DNA of 41,963 nucleotides from Xanthomonas sp. GPE 39. GTDB lineage: Bacteria; Pseudomonadota; Gammaproteobacteria; Xanthomonadales; Xanthomonadaceae. The stretch lies in NCBI RefSeq assembly GCF_000963005.1, contig NZ_JZHZ01000007.1, forward strand, positions 2,257,590 through 2,299,552, written 5' to 3'. How positions within the stretch are numbered: position 1 is the stretch's first letter; every line of letters starts with the position of its first letter. Below are positions 8,403-17,180 of the stretch, one piece after another. The position numbers and the translations under genes were made by a program. The notes below the pieces were generated by a model. It was not told the DNA's origin. It worked only from the letters and a program-made list of their open reading frames with translations, and did no database searches.

Positions 8403-8735
8403 TTACTGCCTTTTCACCGGCTTGGCGGCTACCGTCTTGGCTGCCGTCGGCGTAGCGGCCTTCATGGCCCCTACATCAATCCGGTCGTGGTTCCGTTCGA
8501 CCGTTTTGAGCCCGATCCCCTTCACATGCGCCAGTTCCTCGGCACTTTTGAAGGGCCCGTGTGCCTGTCGGTAATCGACGATCGCCTGGGCCTTGGAAGC
8601 CCCAACGTTCATCAATACCCGGTCGATTTCCGCCGCACCAGCGGAGTTGATGTTGACTTTTTCCGCAGCAAATGCGGATCCGGACAACAACAACGCAACG
8701 ACCATAGACTTCAGCACTACGATAAAAGACTGCAT
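8403..8735 (-). CDS. comEA: ComEA-type helix-hairpin-helix DNA-binding protein
   Basis: 110 residues. A signal peptide (residues 1-23, ending SGSAFAA) exports it to the periplasm. The core VNINSAGAAEIDRVL, GASKAQAIVDYRQAHGPFKS and ELAHVKGIGLKTVERNHDRI is the tandem helix-hairpin-helix unit of ComEA, which binds incoming double-stranded DNA during natural transformation and helps pull it across the outer membrane. The Ala/Lys-rich tail (AATPTAAKTVAAKPVKRQ) is basic and flexible. The gene is single, as is usual in Xanthomonadaceae, with its own terminator at 8255-8301. No other competence gene is nearby. Confidence 0.9.
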   Translation of the reverse strand: MQSFIVVLKSMVVALLLSGSAFAAEKVNINSAGAAEIDRVLMNVGASKAQAIVDYRQAHGPFKSAEELAHVKGIGLKTVERNHDRIDVGAMKAATPTAAKTVAAKPVKRQ

Positions 8736-8943
8736 AGCAACACTCCTTGTGACTTAGATGAGGACTTCGCCGGGGCGTTCCTTACCGGCGCGATCAGCAT
8801 CGCTCTCCACATGGGTACATCCTATCGCTACAACACTCAGGAAAAAGCAGGTAAACGACGCGTCGTAGTGTAGGAAAACCCCTACACTCAACTCCAAGCG
8901 TAGAATGGATGGGTATCTGGATAAAAACGGCTGGAGCACTCCC

Positions 8944-10434
8944 ATGGACAACGCCAAGATCGCGCGTTTCCTCAGCGAAAAATGGGACGACGACATCGTC
9001 CCGCAGTTGGTCGAGTACATCCGCATTCCCAACAAATCGCCCATGTTCGACCCCGACTGGGTCGCGCACGGCTATATGGCCGATGCAGTGGAACTGATGC
9101 AACGGTGGGCGAAGGCGCAAGCGATCCCCGGATTGCAGGTGGAGGTCGTACAACTACAGGGACGCACGCCGTTGCTCTACCTGGAGTTGCCGGCAAGCAG
9201 CGACGCCGCCGGCCAGGATACCGTGCTGTTGTATGGCCACTTGGACAAGCAGCCAGAAATGACCGGCTGGGATGCGGACCTGGGGCCGTGGACCCCCGTG
9301 CTCAAGGGCGAGCGCCTGTACGGCCGTGGCGGCGCCGACGATGGCTATGCGCTGTTCGGTTCGCTGGCGGCGATCCAGGCGTTGCAGGATCAAGGCATCG
9401 CGCATGCGCGCTGCGTCGTGTTGATCGAGGCGTGCGAGGAGTCGGGCAGCTACGACCTACCTGCCTATGTCGATCACTTGGCGGGGCGCATCGGCAATCC
9501 ATCGCTGGTGGTGTGCCTGGACTCGGGCTGCGGCAACTACGAGCAACTGTGGTGCACTACCTCGCTGCGCGGTTTGGCCAGCGGCAATCTCAGCGTCAAG
9601 GTGCTGAGTGAGGGCGTGCATTCGGGCGATGCCTCCGGGGTGGTGCCGTCCAGCTTCCGGATCCTGCGCCATTTACTGTCGCGACTGGAGGACGAGGCCA
9701 CCGGCCAGATCCAGATCGCGGGCCTGCACGTGGACATTCCTGCCGAACGGCGGCTGCAGGCACGCAAGGCCGCCGAGGTGCTCGGCGATACGGTCTACGA
9801 CAAGTTCCCATTTCTGGCGGGCATGCGGCCCATGCACGAAGACCTGGCCGAGTTGGTGCTCAACCGCACGTGGCGCCCGGCACTATCGGTCACCGGCGCC
9901 GAGGGGATGCCAACACTTGCATCGGCGGGCAATGTGCTGCGCCCGCAGACGGCGGTCAAACTGTCGCTGCGGCTGCCGCCAACGCTGAGCGGCAAGCACG
10001 CCAGCACCTTGCTCGAGGACGTGTTGCTGCGCGATCCACCCTGCGGCGCGCAAGTATCGCTGACACTAGAGAAGTCGTCCTCTGGCTGGAACGCGCCGAC
10101 GCAGGCGCCGTGGCTGAGCGAAGCAATCGCATCCGCCTCGCAGGCCACATTCGGCAAGCCGGCGATGTACATGGGCGAAGGCGGCTCGATCCCGTTCATG
10201 GGCATGCTCGGCGAGAAGTTCCCCGATGCGCAGTTCATGATCACCGGCGTACTCGGCCCGCACTCCAACGCGCACGGACCGAACGAATTTCTTGATATTC
10301 CGATGGGCAAGCGGGTGACCGCCTGTGTCTCGCAGGTGATCGCCGCCCATCACGCCGCCAGCCTGCGCGGTGAGACCACCGGCAGCGCGGTGATGGCCGG
10401 TGGCGAACAACACGGCGGACACGGCTGCTGCTGA
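8944..10434 (+). CDS. M20-family metallopeptidase (dipeptidase-like)
   Basis: 496 residues from the ATG at 8944, which has GGAG eight bases upstream. An ATG at 8905 would add 13 residues not expected in the family. Metal-site motifs of M20 peptidases are present: LLYGHLDKQPE (H99, D101), GRGGADDGY (D132), EACEESGS (the EE pair near 168-169), D of CLDSGCGN, and a late His in GPHSNAHGPNEF. These enzymes use two zinc ions to cleave dipeptides or remove terminal residues in the cytoplasm. There is no signal peptide. The C-terminus ends in a His/Cys-rich tail (EQHGGHGCC), which could bind metal. Transcribed alone. Confidence 0.88.
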   Translation: MDNAKIARFLSEKWDDDIVPQLVEYIRIPNKSPMFDPDWVAHGYMADAVELMQRWAKAQAIPGLQVEVVQLQGRTPLLYLELPASSDAAGQDTVLLYGHLDKQPEMTGWDADLGPWTPVLKGERLYGRGGADDGYALFGSLAAIQALQDQGIAHARCVVLIEACEESGSYDLPAYVDHLAGRIGNPSLVVCLDSGCGNYEQLWCTTSLRGLASGNLSVKVLSEGVHSGDASGVVPSSFRILRHLLSRLEDEATGQIQIAGLHVDIPAERRLQARKAAEVLGDTVYDKFPFLAGMRPMHEDLAELVLNRTWRPALSVTGAEGMPTLASAGNVLRPQTAVKLSLRLPPTLSGKHASTLLEDVLLRDPPCGAQVSLTLEKSSSGWNAPTQAPWLSEAIASASQATFGKPAMYMGEGGSIPFMGMLGEKFPDAQFMITGVLGPHSNAHGPNEFLDIPMGKRVTACVSQVIAAHHAASLRGETTGSAVMAGGEQHGGHGCC

Positions 10435-10575
10435 GGCTCACCAGCAAGGCCGGGCGAGCGGCAGCGCAACTGCACCGTTCCTGAAAGACCTGACGCCCGG
10501 CCACCCGGCATCGACGCCGTCAGCGCACCCGATCTGGCAGGATCCGGCCTCACTTCCCATGCTCGGAACGCTTCC

Positions 10576-10845
10576 ATGCACACGTTGTTCGACAGCGATA
10601 GCTGGCTCTACATCATCCTGGCCGGCTTCGTGGTCGGCTTATTGGCACGTATCCTTGGCCCCAGCAGCGGTCGCTCTGGCTGCCTGTTCACTATCCTGCT
10701 CGGCATCGCCGGCGCCTTGCTGGCGGGCTGGTTCGGACACTACATGGGCTGGTACAGACGCGGCGAGCCGGCGGGTTTCCTTGGCGCGGTGCTCGGTGCC
10801 ATCGCCGTGCTCGCACTGCTGCGGCTGTTTTCGAGCAAACGCTGA
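10576..10845 (+). CDS. GlsB/YeaQ/YmgE-family small membrane protein
   Basis: 89 residues with three hydrophobic segments (about 10-27, 34-55 and 67-85). The glycine-rich pattern IILAGFVVGLLARIL, then GCLFTILLGIAGALLAGWFG and GFLGAVLGAIAVLALLRLF, is typical of the GlsB/YeaQ/YmgE family (often named transglycosylase-associated proteins). These are tiny inner-membrane proteins linked to stress responses in other bacteria; their molecular role is not established. It stands alone between the M20 peptidase gene and amgK. The gap of 140 bases before it showed nothing clear. Confidence 0.8.
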   Translation: MHTLFDSDSWLYIILAGFVVGLLARILGPSSGRSGCLFTILLGIAGALLAGWFGHYMGWYRRGEPAGFLGAVLGAIAVLALLRLFSSKR

Positions 10846-10917
10846 GCGGCGGGTAGCGCTCGCCAGGCCGGTGCCGCGCGTTTACGCTGTGCCACCGATG
10901 TCCACCGCAGCCCGCCG

Positions 10918-11946
10918 ATGAGTGCCAATTCCGCTGTTCCCGACGCCACCGCGACACGTGCCGCGCACCGCCTGAGCTGGGCACGGGCGGTATTGCACGA
11001 TCCGCAGGCAACGCTGCAACGCGCTTCGGTCGATGCCGGCCAGCGTAGCTACTGGCGCAGCGAAGGCGCGGGGGAAAGCCGCATCGTGATGGACTCACCG
11101 CCGGATCTGGAGGACGTGCGACCGTGGTTACGGATGCACACGCTGTTGCACAGCGGCGACGTCCGCGTGCCCGCGATCCTGGCACAGGAGATCGATGCCG
11201 GCTTCCTGCTACTGGAAGACCTGGGCCAGCCGACCCTGGCGCAGATCCTCGATGCAAGCACCGCCGATGCGCAATTCGATGCCGCATTGGGCCAGTTACT
11301 CCGCTTGCAGGCCATCGCACCACCGACGGATCTGGGTGTCTTCGGCGAAGCGCTGTTACAGCGCGACGCTGGCCTGTTCGAGGAATGGTTCCTACAACGT
11401 CACCTGCAACTCACCCTGGACGCCGCAGACAGCGCCGCCTTGCGCGGCGTGCAACGGCAACTGATGGAGAACGCGCTGGCGCAACCACAGGTGCTGGTGC
11501 ATCGCGACTTCATGCCGCGCAACCTGATGCCGGCAATTGACGGTCCGGCGGTACTGGACTTCCAGGACTGTGTGCGTGGGCCGGTGGCCTACGATCCAAT
11601 CAGTCTGTTCAAGGACACCACGGTGAGCTGGCCACTGGCGCAGGTGGACGCATGGCTGACGCGCTATCACGCACGCGCCTTGCACGTTGGAATTGCGCTG
11701 CCGCCGCTGGCGCAGTTCCTGCGCGACGCGGACTGGATGGGCGTGCAGCGTCATTTGAAGAATCTCGGCATCTTCGCGCGATTGAACTACCGCGATGGCA
11801 AAGCCTGGTACCTGGACAACGTACCGCGCTTCATCGGCTATCTCGACGAGGTGCTACCACGACATCCCACGCTGCAGCCGCTGCAGGAGTTGTTGGATAC
11901 GCGGATCAAGCCGGCACTGGCACAGCGCGCGGAATCCGGCACATGA
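10918..11946 (+). CDS. amgK: Anomeric N-acetylmuramate/N-acetylglucosamine kinase
   Basis: 342 residues. This aminoglycoside-phosphotransferase-like kinase carries the catalytic motif HRDFMPRNLM (H195, D197, N202) and a metal-binding DFQD near residue 214. FLLLEDLGQPTL is also typical. AmgK phosphorylates MurNAc at C1 as the first step of the MurNAc recycling route that leads directly to UDP-MurNAc and bypasses de novo synthesis by MurA (MurA is also encoded in this window). The stop codon overlaps the murU start by four bases (ATGA), so the two enzymes are translationally coupled. It is cytoplasmic, with no export signal. An ATG directly after a Cys/Arg-rich upstream stretch is taken as the start. 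Confidence 0.9.
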   Translation: MSANSAVPDATATRAAHRLSWARAVLHDPQATLQRASVDAGQRSYWRSEGAGESRIVMDSPPDLEDVRPWLRMHTLLHSGDVRVPAILAQEIDAGFLLLEDLGQPTLAQILDASTADAQFDAALGQLLRLQAIAPPTDLGVFGEALLQRDAGLFEEWFLQRHLQLTLDAADSAALRGVQRQLMENALAQPQVLVHRDFMPRNLMPAIDGPAVLDFQDCVRGPVAYDPISLFKDTTVSWPLAQVDAWLTRYHARALHVGIALPPLAQFLRDADWMGVQRHLKNLGIFARLNYRDGKAWYLDNVPRFIGYLDEVLPRHPTLQPLQELLDTRIKPALAQRAESGT

Positions 11947-12656
11947 AGGCACTGATCTTCGCCGCCGGTTTCGGCGAACGGATGCGCCCACTGACCGAAC
12001 GCACGCCCAAGCCACTGCTGTGCGTCGGCGACACGCCATTGATCGTCTGGCACCTGCGCAAGCTCGCCGCGCTGGGCATCGGCGAGGCGATCATCAATAC
12101 CTCATGGCTGGCCGAACAATTCCCGCAGACGCTCGGCGATGGCAGCGCGTTCGGGCTGCGCATCGTCTATTCCTACGAAGGCGCTACGCCACTGGAAACC
12201 GGCGGCGGCATGCTGCATGCCTTGCCGCTGCTCGGCGATGCACCGTTTTTACTAGTGAACGGCGACATCTGGAGCGATTTCGATTTCGCACAACTGAGTG
12301 CAGAGCCGCCTGGTTTGGCGCAACTGGTGCTGGTCGATCCACCGGCTTATGCCGCGCACGGCGACTTCGCACTATTGCCGGATGCGCGCCTGCGCAGCGA
12401 CGGCGCGCCGCTGTTGACCTACGCCGGCATCGGCGTTTATCGACCCGCCATGCTGCGCGAGTGGCAGGCGGCTTTCGATCCGTCCAGCGACCACGGTACG
12501 CCGCCACGCTTCCCACTGGCGCCGATCCTGCGCGCGCACATGCACGCGGACCGTATCCACGGGCTGCATCATCGCGGCCGTTGGACCGATGTCGGCACGC
12601 CACAACGGTTGGCCGAACTGAATGAAGCGTTGAAACTCGAGACTCAGCGCTGCTGA
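11943..12656 (+). CDS. murU: N-acetylmuramate alpha-1-phosphate uridylyltransferase
   Basis: 237 residues. The N-terminal nucleotidyltransferase signature is AAGFGERMRPLTERTPKP (residues 7-24). VNGDIW holds the metal-binding Asp, and ETGGGMLHAL is another conserved loop of the sugar-1-phosphate nucleotidyltransferase fold. Paired with amgK, it converts MurNAc-1-phosphate and UTP to UDP-MurNAc, the second step of cell-wall recycling. The ATG at 11943 overlaps the amgK stop, which fixes the start; longer upstream extension in this frame lies inside amgK and is not real. It converges with hda, with 42 bases between the stops and no clear terminator. Confidence 0.92.
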   Translation: MKALIFAAGFGERMRPLTERTPKPLLCVGDTPLIVWHLRKLAALGIGEAIINTSWLAEQFPQTLGDGSAFGLRIVYSYEGATPLETGGGMLHALPLLGDAPFLLVNGDIWSDFDFAQLSAEPPGLAQLVLVDPPAYAAHGDFALLPDARLRSDGAPLLTYAGIGVYRPAMLREWQAAFDPSSDHGTPPRFPLAPILRAHMHADRIHGLHHRGRWTDVGTPQRLAELNEALKLETQRC

Positions 12657-12698
12657 AACGCTGCGCCCCTGGCGCGGCTCCCAGAGCCACCACGACAT

Positions 12699-13433
12699 TT
12701 ACCCGTTTGCATGTTCAGGCCCCTGGCCCGCCCCGGATGCAGAGCGCTGCAATACCCGACGCAGGAACGGCAGCGTCACCCTGCGCTGTGCCGCCAACGA
12801 CTCGCGGTCCAGACGCTCCAGCAAGCCGATCAAACCGGCCAGATCGCGTCCGACATGCGTCAGCAACCAGTCGATCGCCGCATCCTCCAGCACCAGACCG
12901 CGCCGCTGCGCACGCTCGCGCAGCACCGCCGCACGATCAGCATCCTCCAGCGGCGGCAACGCGATGCGCGTGCACTGCGCCAGACGCGAATGCAGATCGG
13001 GCAGGCACAAGGCCAAACCGTCGGGCATCGCCTGCGCGGTGTACAGCAAGGTCACGCCAGCGCTACGCGCGCGGTTGTGGAAATCGAACAGTGCTACTTC
13101 GTCCTCGCGCTGGCCGGCGACAGCCTCCAATCCGTCCAGCGCGACCAAGTCGCGCCCTTCCAGCGCTTCCAGTGCATCGCGCAAACGGCCTGTGGCGGCC
13201 TGCAATGGCAGGTAGGCGGCGCTGCGTCCGGCCTGCTCGGCGGCGGCGCACAGCGCCAACGCCAGATGGGTCTTGCCGGTACCGGTAGGACCGGACAGGT
13301 AAACCCAGTCGGCCGCGACACCGGCCGCGACCGCCTGCAGGTGCGCCAGCAACCCCGCAGGCGCACCGATATAACGATCCAGGCGCTGTTCCGGTGGATA
13401 GCGCAAGGCCAACGGCAGTTGCGGCACGCTCAC
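12699..13433 (-). CDS. hda: DnaA regulatory inactivator Hda
   Basis: 244 residues, the usual length. The N-terminal QLPLAL (residues 5-10) is the sliding-clamp-binding motif known from Hda. Walker A is GPTGTGKT (48-55). LVALDGLEAVAG is the degenerate Walker B region, followed by AAA+ family segments LYTAQAMPDGL and DLHSRLAQC. Hda bound to the DNA-loaded clamp stimulates ATP hydrolysis by DnaA after initiation and so prevents re-replication. Last gene of a minus-strand group with the DUF2066 gene and the small membrane protein gene; its ATG overlaps the stop of the latter by four bases. Confidence 0.9.
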   Translation of the reverse strand: MSVPQLPLALRYPPEQRLDRYIGAPAGLLAHLQAVAAGVAADWVYLSGPTGTGKTHLALALCAAAEQAGRSAAYLPLQAATGRLRDALEALEGRDLVALDGLEAVAGQREDEVALFDFHNRARSAGVTLLYTAQAMPDGLALCLPDLHSRLAQCTRIALPPLEDADRAAVLRERAQRRGLVLEDAAIDWLLTHVGRDLAGLIGLLERLDRESLAAQRRVTLPFLRRVLQRSASGAGQGPEHANG

Positions 13434-13714
13434 AGCTTTGCGGGGCTGTGCAAAAGCAACGCGAGGAACTTAGAAGTCTCGCCAGCGGACAACGCGCTCT
13501 GCCGATCCTGCGCATGCAAATCGTGCAGCAGCGCCTTGCGCACCACAGCCAGCGGCAGCGCCAGCAATGTCCCACACAAGCGCGGCAGCGCCAGGGCCAT
13601 TGGCCTCAGCATCGGTGCAAGCCGCGATACTCCCCACAAGCCGGCGACAACGCCTGCCAGCCATTGCAACCGGCGCAGAAACAACACGACCTCAACTTGC
13701 GAAAACAACGTCAT
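13430..13714 (-). CDS. 94-residue membrane protein, probably an internally deleted AI-2E/PerM permease
   Basis: The N-terminus (FLRRLQWLAGVVAGLWGVSR, then LAPML.PMALAL) resembles the first transmembrane segment of AI-2E/PerM transporters. The C-terminal part (LLALPLAVVRKALL, then LHAQDRQSALSAGE) resembles the last helix and cytoplasmic tail of the same family. Those proteins are normally about 350-380 residues, so roughly 270-280 central residues appear to be missing while the frame is kept. The start overlaps the upstream DUF2066 stop by four bases and the end overlaps the hda start by four. Keeping the frame would preserve translational coupling to hda. Transport function is unlikely. The family link is from memory of typical sequences and could be wrong. 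Confidence 0.55.
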   Translation of the reverse strand: MTLFSQVEVVLFLRRLQWLAGVVAGLWGVSRLAPMLRPMALALPRLCGTLLALPLAVVRKALLHDLHAQDRQSALSAGETSKFLALLLHSPAKL

Positions 13715-14814
13715 TTGAGACGGTACTCGGTCGGCTCGGTGTTGAGGACGACCGGCCCTTCGACCGGAGTCGTGATCGGTTGCAAGTCGCTGTCGGCGCC
13801 GAGCATGCGGTTCAGTCCGGGAATGCCGCTGAGCAGATCCAGATCCAATTCCAGGCGGTCACCTTCGGCATGGATCGGCACGATGCGCCGGACCACCGAC
13901 ACGTTCTGCAGTGCTGCGGACGCACGCAGGTAATCGTCGGCGTTACGAATGCCGGTGATCACCACACGATAAATCCCGGCCGGGCCGGTGCTGACGGTCC
14001 TGGCATAGTGCTTGACCAGCACATCGGCGGCGCCATCGGCACCACTGGCCATGGCGCGGCGCGCGTCGGCGTCGCTGGTGGACCACGTCGCCAGCACTTT
14101 GCCGCCATCCACGAAGGTCCAATCCGCAGTCCAGCCGCCGGCATTGCTGCGGTACAGTTTGCCGATCAATTGCATTGGCGGGCTGTAGCGCGCGGACGCG
14201 TTGGCCACGGCGGCGGTATCCTGACGCCAGATCGCGCCGGCCAGCGCCTGTTCGGCAGCGGTACCACTGGGCAACCCGAGCCGGTAGCCACGCTCGATGG
14301 CCCGATCAAGCAGGCTACGCGCAGCGTTGGCCTGCTGTACGGCGACCAGACGCGGGCCGCTGCCATCGTCAATCGCCAGCCACACCACCGGCTTGGGCCG
14401 CGGCTGCGGCCAGATCGGCAGACCTAGCGCCTCGGCCAGGCTGTCCACCTCTTCCGGACGGAAGCGCGCAACCAGCATGGTGCGGAAGCTCGGCGCGCCA
14501 CTGGGCGAGGTGCCCTGGTCCTGACGATAGTCGAAGCTATCGACGACGTTTTTGGCATTGCGCAGCGCCTGGGTCACTCCCGGCCGCGACATCACGGCCC
14601 GGTCGCCGGAGATCTTGCCCAGTACGACACCCAGCGCGCGCGCCAGCGCCCCGCTGCGGTCGGCATCACTTTGGCTGTTGACCGGCACCTCGGCCTCGTA
14701 AGGGCTGTGTGCGCTGGCGACATCGCCCTCGGTGCGCAGATCGGCCTGAGCCAGAGCGGTCATGGCAGGCAGGCACAGCGCGAAAGACAAGAGAAAAGCA
14801 AGGCTGCGGCGCAT
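13711..14814 (-). CDS. DUF2066-family exported protein
   Basis: 367 residues from the ATG at 14814, where the signal peptide [22 protein letters not shown] begins. Frames reaching 14877 would put 21 extra residues before it. DUF2066 proteins are periplasmic or envelope proteins of unknown function in gammaproteobacteria and are often found beside purM and hda, as here. Family-like segments are [42 protein letters not shown] and VVWLAIDDG. It is divergent from purM across 107 bases and heads the minus-strand group ending in hda. Nothing in the sequence gives a catalytic role. Confidence 0.85.
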   Translation of the reverse strand: MRRSLAFLLSFALCLPAMTALAQADLRTEGDVASAHSPYEAEVPVNSQSDADRSGALARALGVVLGKISGDRAVMSRPGVTQALRNAKNVVDSFDYRQDQGTSPSGAPSFRTMLVARFRPEEVDSLAEALGLPIWPQPRPKPVVWLAIDDGSGPRLVAVQQANAARSLLDRAIERGYRLGLPSGTAAEQALAGAIWRQDTAAVANASARYSPPMQLIGKLYRSNAGGWTADWTFVDGGKVLATWSTSDADARRAMASGADGAADVLVKHYARTVSTGPAGIYRVVITGIRNADDYLRASAALQNVSVVRRIVPIHAEGDRLELDLDLLSGIPGLNRMLGADSDLQPITTPVEGPVVLNTEPTEYRLK

Positions 14815-14887
14815 CGAAGGGTCCAGTGCTCGGCGTATCCGGGGCGAATTGTTGCGCGAATGGGGCCGTAGCGCCAACGTGGCCTGT

Positions 14888-14893
14888 TAAAAT
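14888..14893 (+). promoter_or_regulatory. Possible -10 element for purM
   Basis: TAAAAT at 14888-14893 lies 28 bases before the purM GTG start, within the 107-base gap shared with the divergent DUF2066 gene. No good -35 is seen at the normal spacing; a TTGCGC at 14852-14857 is too far away. The match is plausible but weak, and no PurR-like operator was recognised. Confidence 0.35.
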
Positions 14894-14921
14894 CGCCATC
14901 TTTCCGCCGAACCCACCGCCC

Positions 14922-15977
14922 GTGACCACTCCCCCGCCTTCCGCTGCCACCCCGTTGACCTACCGCGACGCTGGTGTCGATATCGATGCCGGCAATGCCG
15001 TCGTCGAACGCATCAAACCCTTGGTCAAACGCAGCTTCAGACCCGAAGTGATGGGCGGATTGGGCGGCTTCGGCGCGCTGTTCGACCTGTCTGGCAAGTA
15101 CCGCGAGCCGGTCCTGGTCTCCGGCACCGATGGCGTCGGCACCAAGCTGAAGCTGGCGCAGCAGTTGGGACGGCACGACAGCATCGGCATCGACCTGGTC
15201 GGCATGTGCGTCAACGACGTGCTGGTGCAAGGCGCCGAACCGCTGTTCTTCCTGGATTATTTCGCCACCGGCAAGCTCGACGTGGAGACCACCGTCGCGG
15301 TGGTCGGCGGTATCGCCCGCGGTTGCGAACTGGCCGGCTGTGCGCTGATCGGCGGTGAGACTGCGGAAATGCCCGACATGTATCCGCCCGGGGAATACGA
15401 CTTGGCCGGCTTCACCGTGGGCGCGGTGGAAAAGTCGCAGTTGCTCGACGGTGCCAAGGTACGCCAGGGCGATGTCTTGATCGGCATCGCCTCGTCCGGC
15501 CCGCATTCGAACGGTTATTCGCTGATCCGGCGCATCTACGACCGCGCCGGACGCCCGGCCGATCTGCAGGTCGGCGGCGTCGCCCTGGCCGATGCCCTGA
15601 TGCTACCGACCGCGCTGTACGTCAAGCCGATCCTGGCGCTGCTACGCGCGCACGGCGAGGCGATCCATGCGATGGCGCATATCACCGGGGGTGGCCTGAG
15701 CGAGAACATCATCCGGGTGATCCCCGACGGACTGGGCCTGGACATCCGTGCCAGCGCATGGCCCCTACCGCCAGTGTTCGAGTGGCTGCAGCGCGAAGGC
15801 GCGGTGGCCGACAACGAAATGTGGCGCACCTTCAACTGCGGCATTGGCTTCGTCTTGGTAGCCGCGCCCGACCAGGTCGCCGCGCTGGAACGCAGCCTGG
15901 ACGGCCATGGCCTGGCCCACTGGCAAATTGGCGCAGTGGTGGCGGCCAACGGGGACGCGCGTGTCCACATCGGCTGA
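14922..15977 (+). CDS. purM: Phosphoribosylformylglycinamidine cyclo-ligase
   Basis: 351 residues from the GTG at 14922. The open frame extends upstream into the divergent gene, but the family sequence begins at [20 protein letters not shown]. PurM uses ATP to close the imidazole ring of AIR, the fifth step of purine synthesis, in the cytoplasm. Typical motifs are [24 protein letters not shown] (nucleotide binding), [44 protein letters not shown] and HITGGGL. No strong ribosome-binding site precedes the GTG. The next gene starts inside its last codons, and purN follows, giving a compact purine operon. Confidence 0.93.
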   Translation: MTTPPPSAATPLTYRDAGVDIDAGNAVVERIKPLVKRSFRPEVMGGLGGFGALFDLSGKYREPVLVSGTDGVGTKLKLAQQLGRHDSIGIDLVGMCVNDVLVQGAEPLFFLDYFATGKLDVETTVAVVGGIARGCELAGCALIGGETAEMPDMYPPGEYDLAGFTVGAVEKSQLLDGAKVRQGDVLIGIASSGPHSNGYSLIRRIYDRAGRPADLQVGGVALADALMLPTALYVKPILALLRAHGEAIHAMAHITGGGLSENIIRVIPDGLGLDIRASAWPLPPVFEWLQREGAVADNEMWRTFNCGIGFVLVAAPDQVAALERSLDGHGLAHWQIGAVVAANGDARVHIG

Positions 15978-16404
15978 CACCATCGTCGGCGCACCGAACC
16001 AGGACGCCGAGCATCTGCGCATGCTCGGCATCGGCCATTACGTGATCGGCGGGTTGACCGGCGTGTTCGCGCTGATCCCGGTGCTGCATCTGAGCATCGG
16101 CCTGATGATACTCAACGGCCGCCTGCCTATGAATGCAACCAACGCTGCGCAGGCAGAGCAGGCACATCTGTTCGCCTGGATCTTCGTGGTGATCGCCAGC
16201 CTACTCATCGTGGCCGGGCTCAGCCTGGCCACGGCGATGCTCTATGCCGGGCGCTGTCTCGGCGCGCGCCGCCGCCACACCTACTGCGTGATCGTCGCGG
16301 GCCTATCCTGCGTGATGATGCCGTTCGGCACCGTGCTCGGCGTGTTTACCCTGCTGGTGCTGACACGGCCTTCGGTCAAGCAATTGTTCGCCCAATCGGC
16401 GTGA
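15961..16404 (+). CDS. Small membrane protein in the purM-purN operon
   Basis: 147 residues from the GTG at 15961, preceded by GGGGA; this start lies 17 bases inside purM. Three or four hydrophobic segments are seen: [60 protein letters not shown] and FTLLVLTRP. The N-terminal stretch [16 protein letters not shown] is the kind found in short uncharacterised four-helix membrane proteins of Xanthomonadaceae. No catalytic motif is visible. Overlap with purM and a gap of 55 bases to purN indicate co-transcription, but a link to purine synthesis is not implied by the protein itself. Confidence 0.72.
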   Translation: MSTSADTIVGAPNQDAEHLRMLGIGHYVIGGLTGVFALIPVLHLSIGLMILNGRLPMNATNAAQAEQAHLFAWIFVVIASLLIVAGLSLATAMLYAGRCLGARRRHTYCVIVAGLSCVMMPFGTVLGVFTLLVLTRPSVKQLFAQSA

Positions 16405-16459
16405 GGATGCGCATGGCGAACATGACCACCGCACCCGCCCTATTGCGGGAGCCGGGACG

Positions 16460-17113
16460 ATGACCATCCGACTTGCCGTCCTGGTGTCGGGCCGCGGCTC
16501 CAATTTGCAAGCCATTCTCGACGCGATCACGGCAGGCACACTGGACGCCGAGGTGGTCGGTGTGTTCAGCGACCATCCCGAGGCGCCGGCCTTGACCAAA
16601 GTGGCGCCGGCGCAGCGCTGGTCGGCCAAGCCCAAAGCCTTCGCCGAACGTGCCGCGTTCGATCACGCCTTGGGCGAGGCGATCGCCGCGACATGCCCGG
16701 ACTGGATCGTCTGCGCCGGCTACATGCGCATCCTCGGCGCCAGCGTCGTGCATCGCTTCGCGGGACGCCTGCTCAACATCCATCCCTCGCTGCTACCCAA
16801 GTACCGTGGCCTGCATACGCATGCGCAAGCACTGGCCGCTGGCGACACGGAACACGGTGCCAGCGTGCATTTCGTGATTCCGGAACTGGATGCCGGCGCG
16901 GTGATCGCGCAGGTGCGCGTGCCGGTGCAACCCGGCGACCAAGCAGACGACCTCGCGCAACGGCTACTGCCACACGAACACCGGCTGCTGTGCGCGGTTC
17001 TGCAACTGGCCGCCGCCGGGCGTCTGACTGAACGCGACGGCAGGGTCTGGCTAGACGGTCAGTGCCGGTTTAGTCCGCTGCGCCTAGATTGCCAGGACAT
17101 CCTGCAACCGTGA
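16460..17113 (+). CDS. purN: Phosphoribosylglycinamide formyltransferase
   Basis: 217 residues. N106, H108 and D144, in NIHPSLLP and PELDAG, match the catalytic triad of the folate-dependent GAR transformylase and keep the same numbering as in E. coli. The N-terminal VLVSGRGSNLQAI binds the phosphoribosyl group. It transfers a formyl group from 10-formyltetrahydrofolate to GAR, the third step of purine synthesis. In the same direction as purM, separated only by the small membrane protein gene. The ATG at 16460 is preceded by GGGAGCCGGGACG. Confidence 0.93.
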   Translation: MTIRLAVLVSGRGSNLQAILDAITAGTLDAEVVGVFSDHPEAPALTKVAPAQRWSAKPKAFAERAAFDHALGEAIAATCPDWIVCAGYMRILGASVVHRFAGRLLNIHPSLLPKYRGLHTHAQALAAGDTEHGASVHFVIPELDAGAVIAQVRVPVQPGDQADDLAQRLLPHEHRLLCAVLQLAAAGRLTERDGRVWLDGQCRFSPLRLDCQDILQP

Positions 17114-17180
17114 GCGTGCTGTCGCGCCACCGCGATGGCGACCATGCCGTCACTCCCTCCCGACTAGGCCAGCCGATCCA

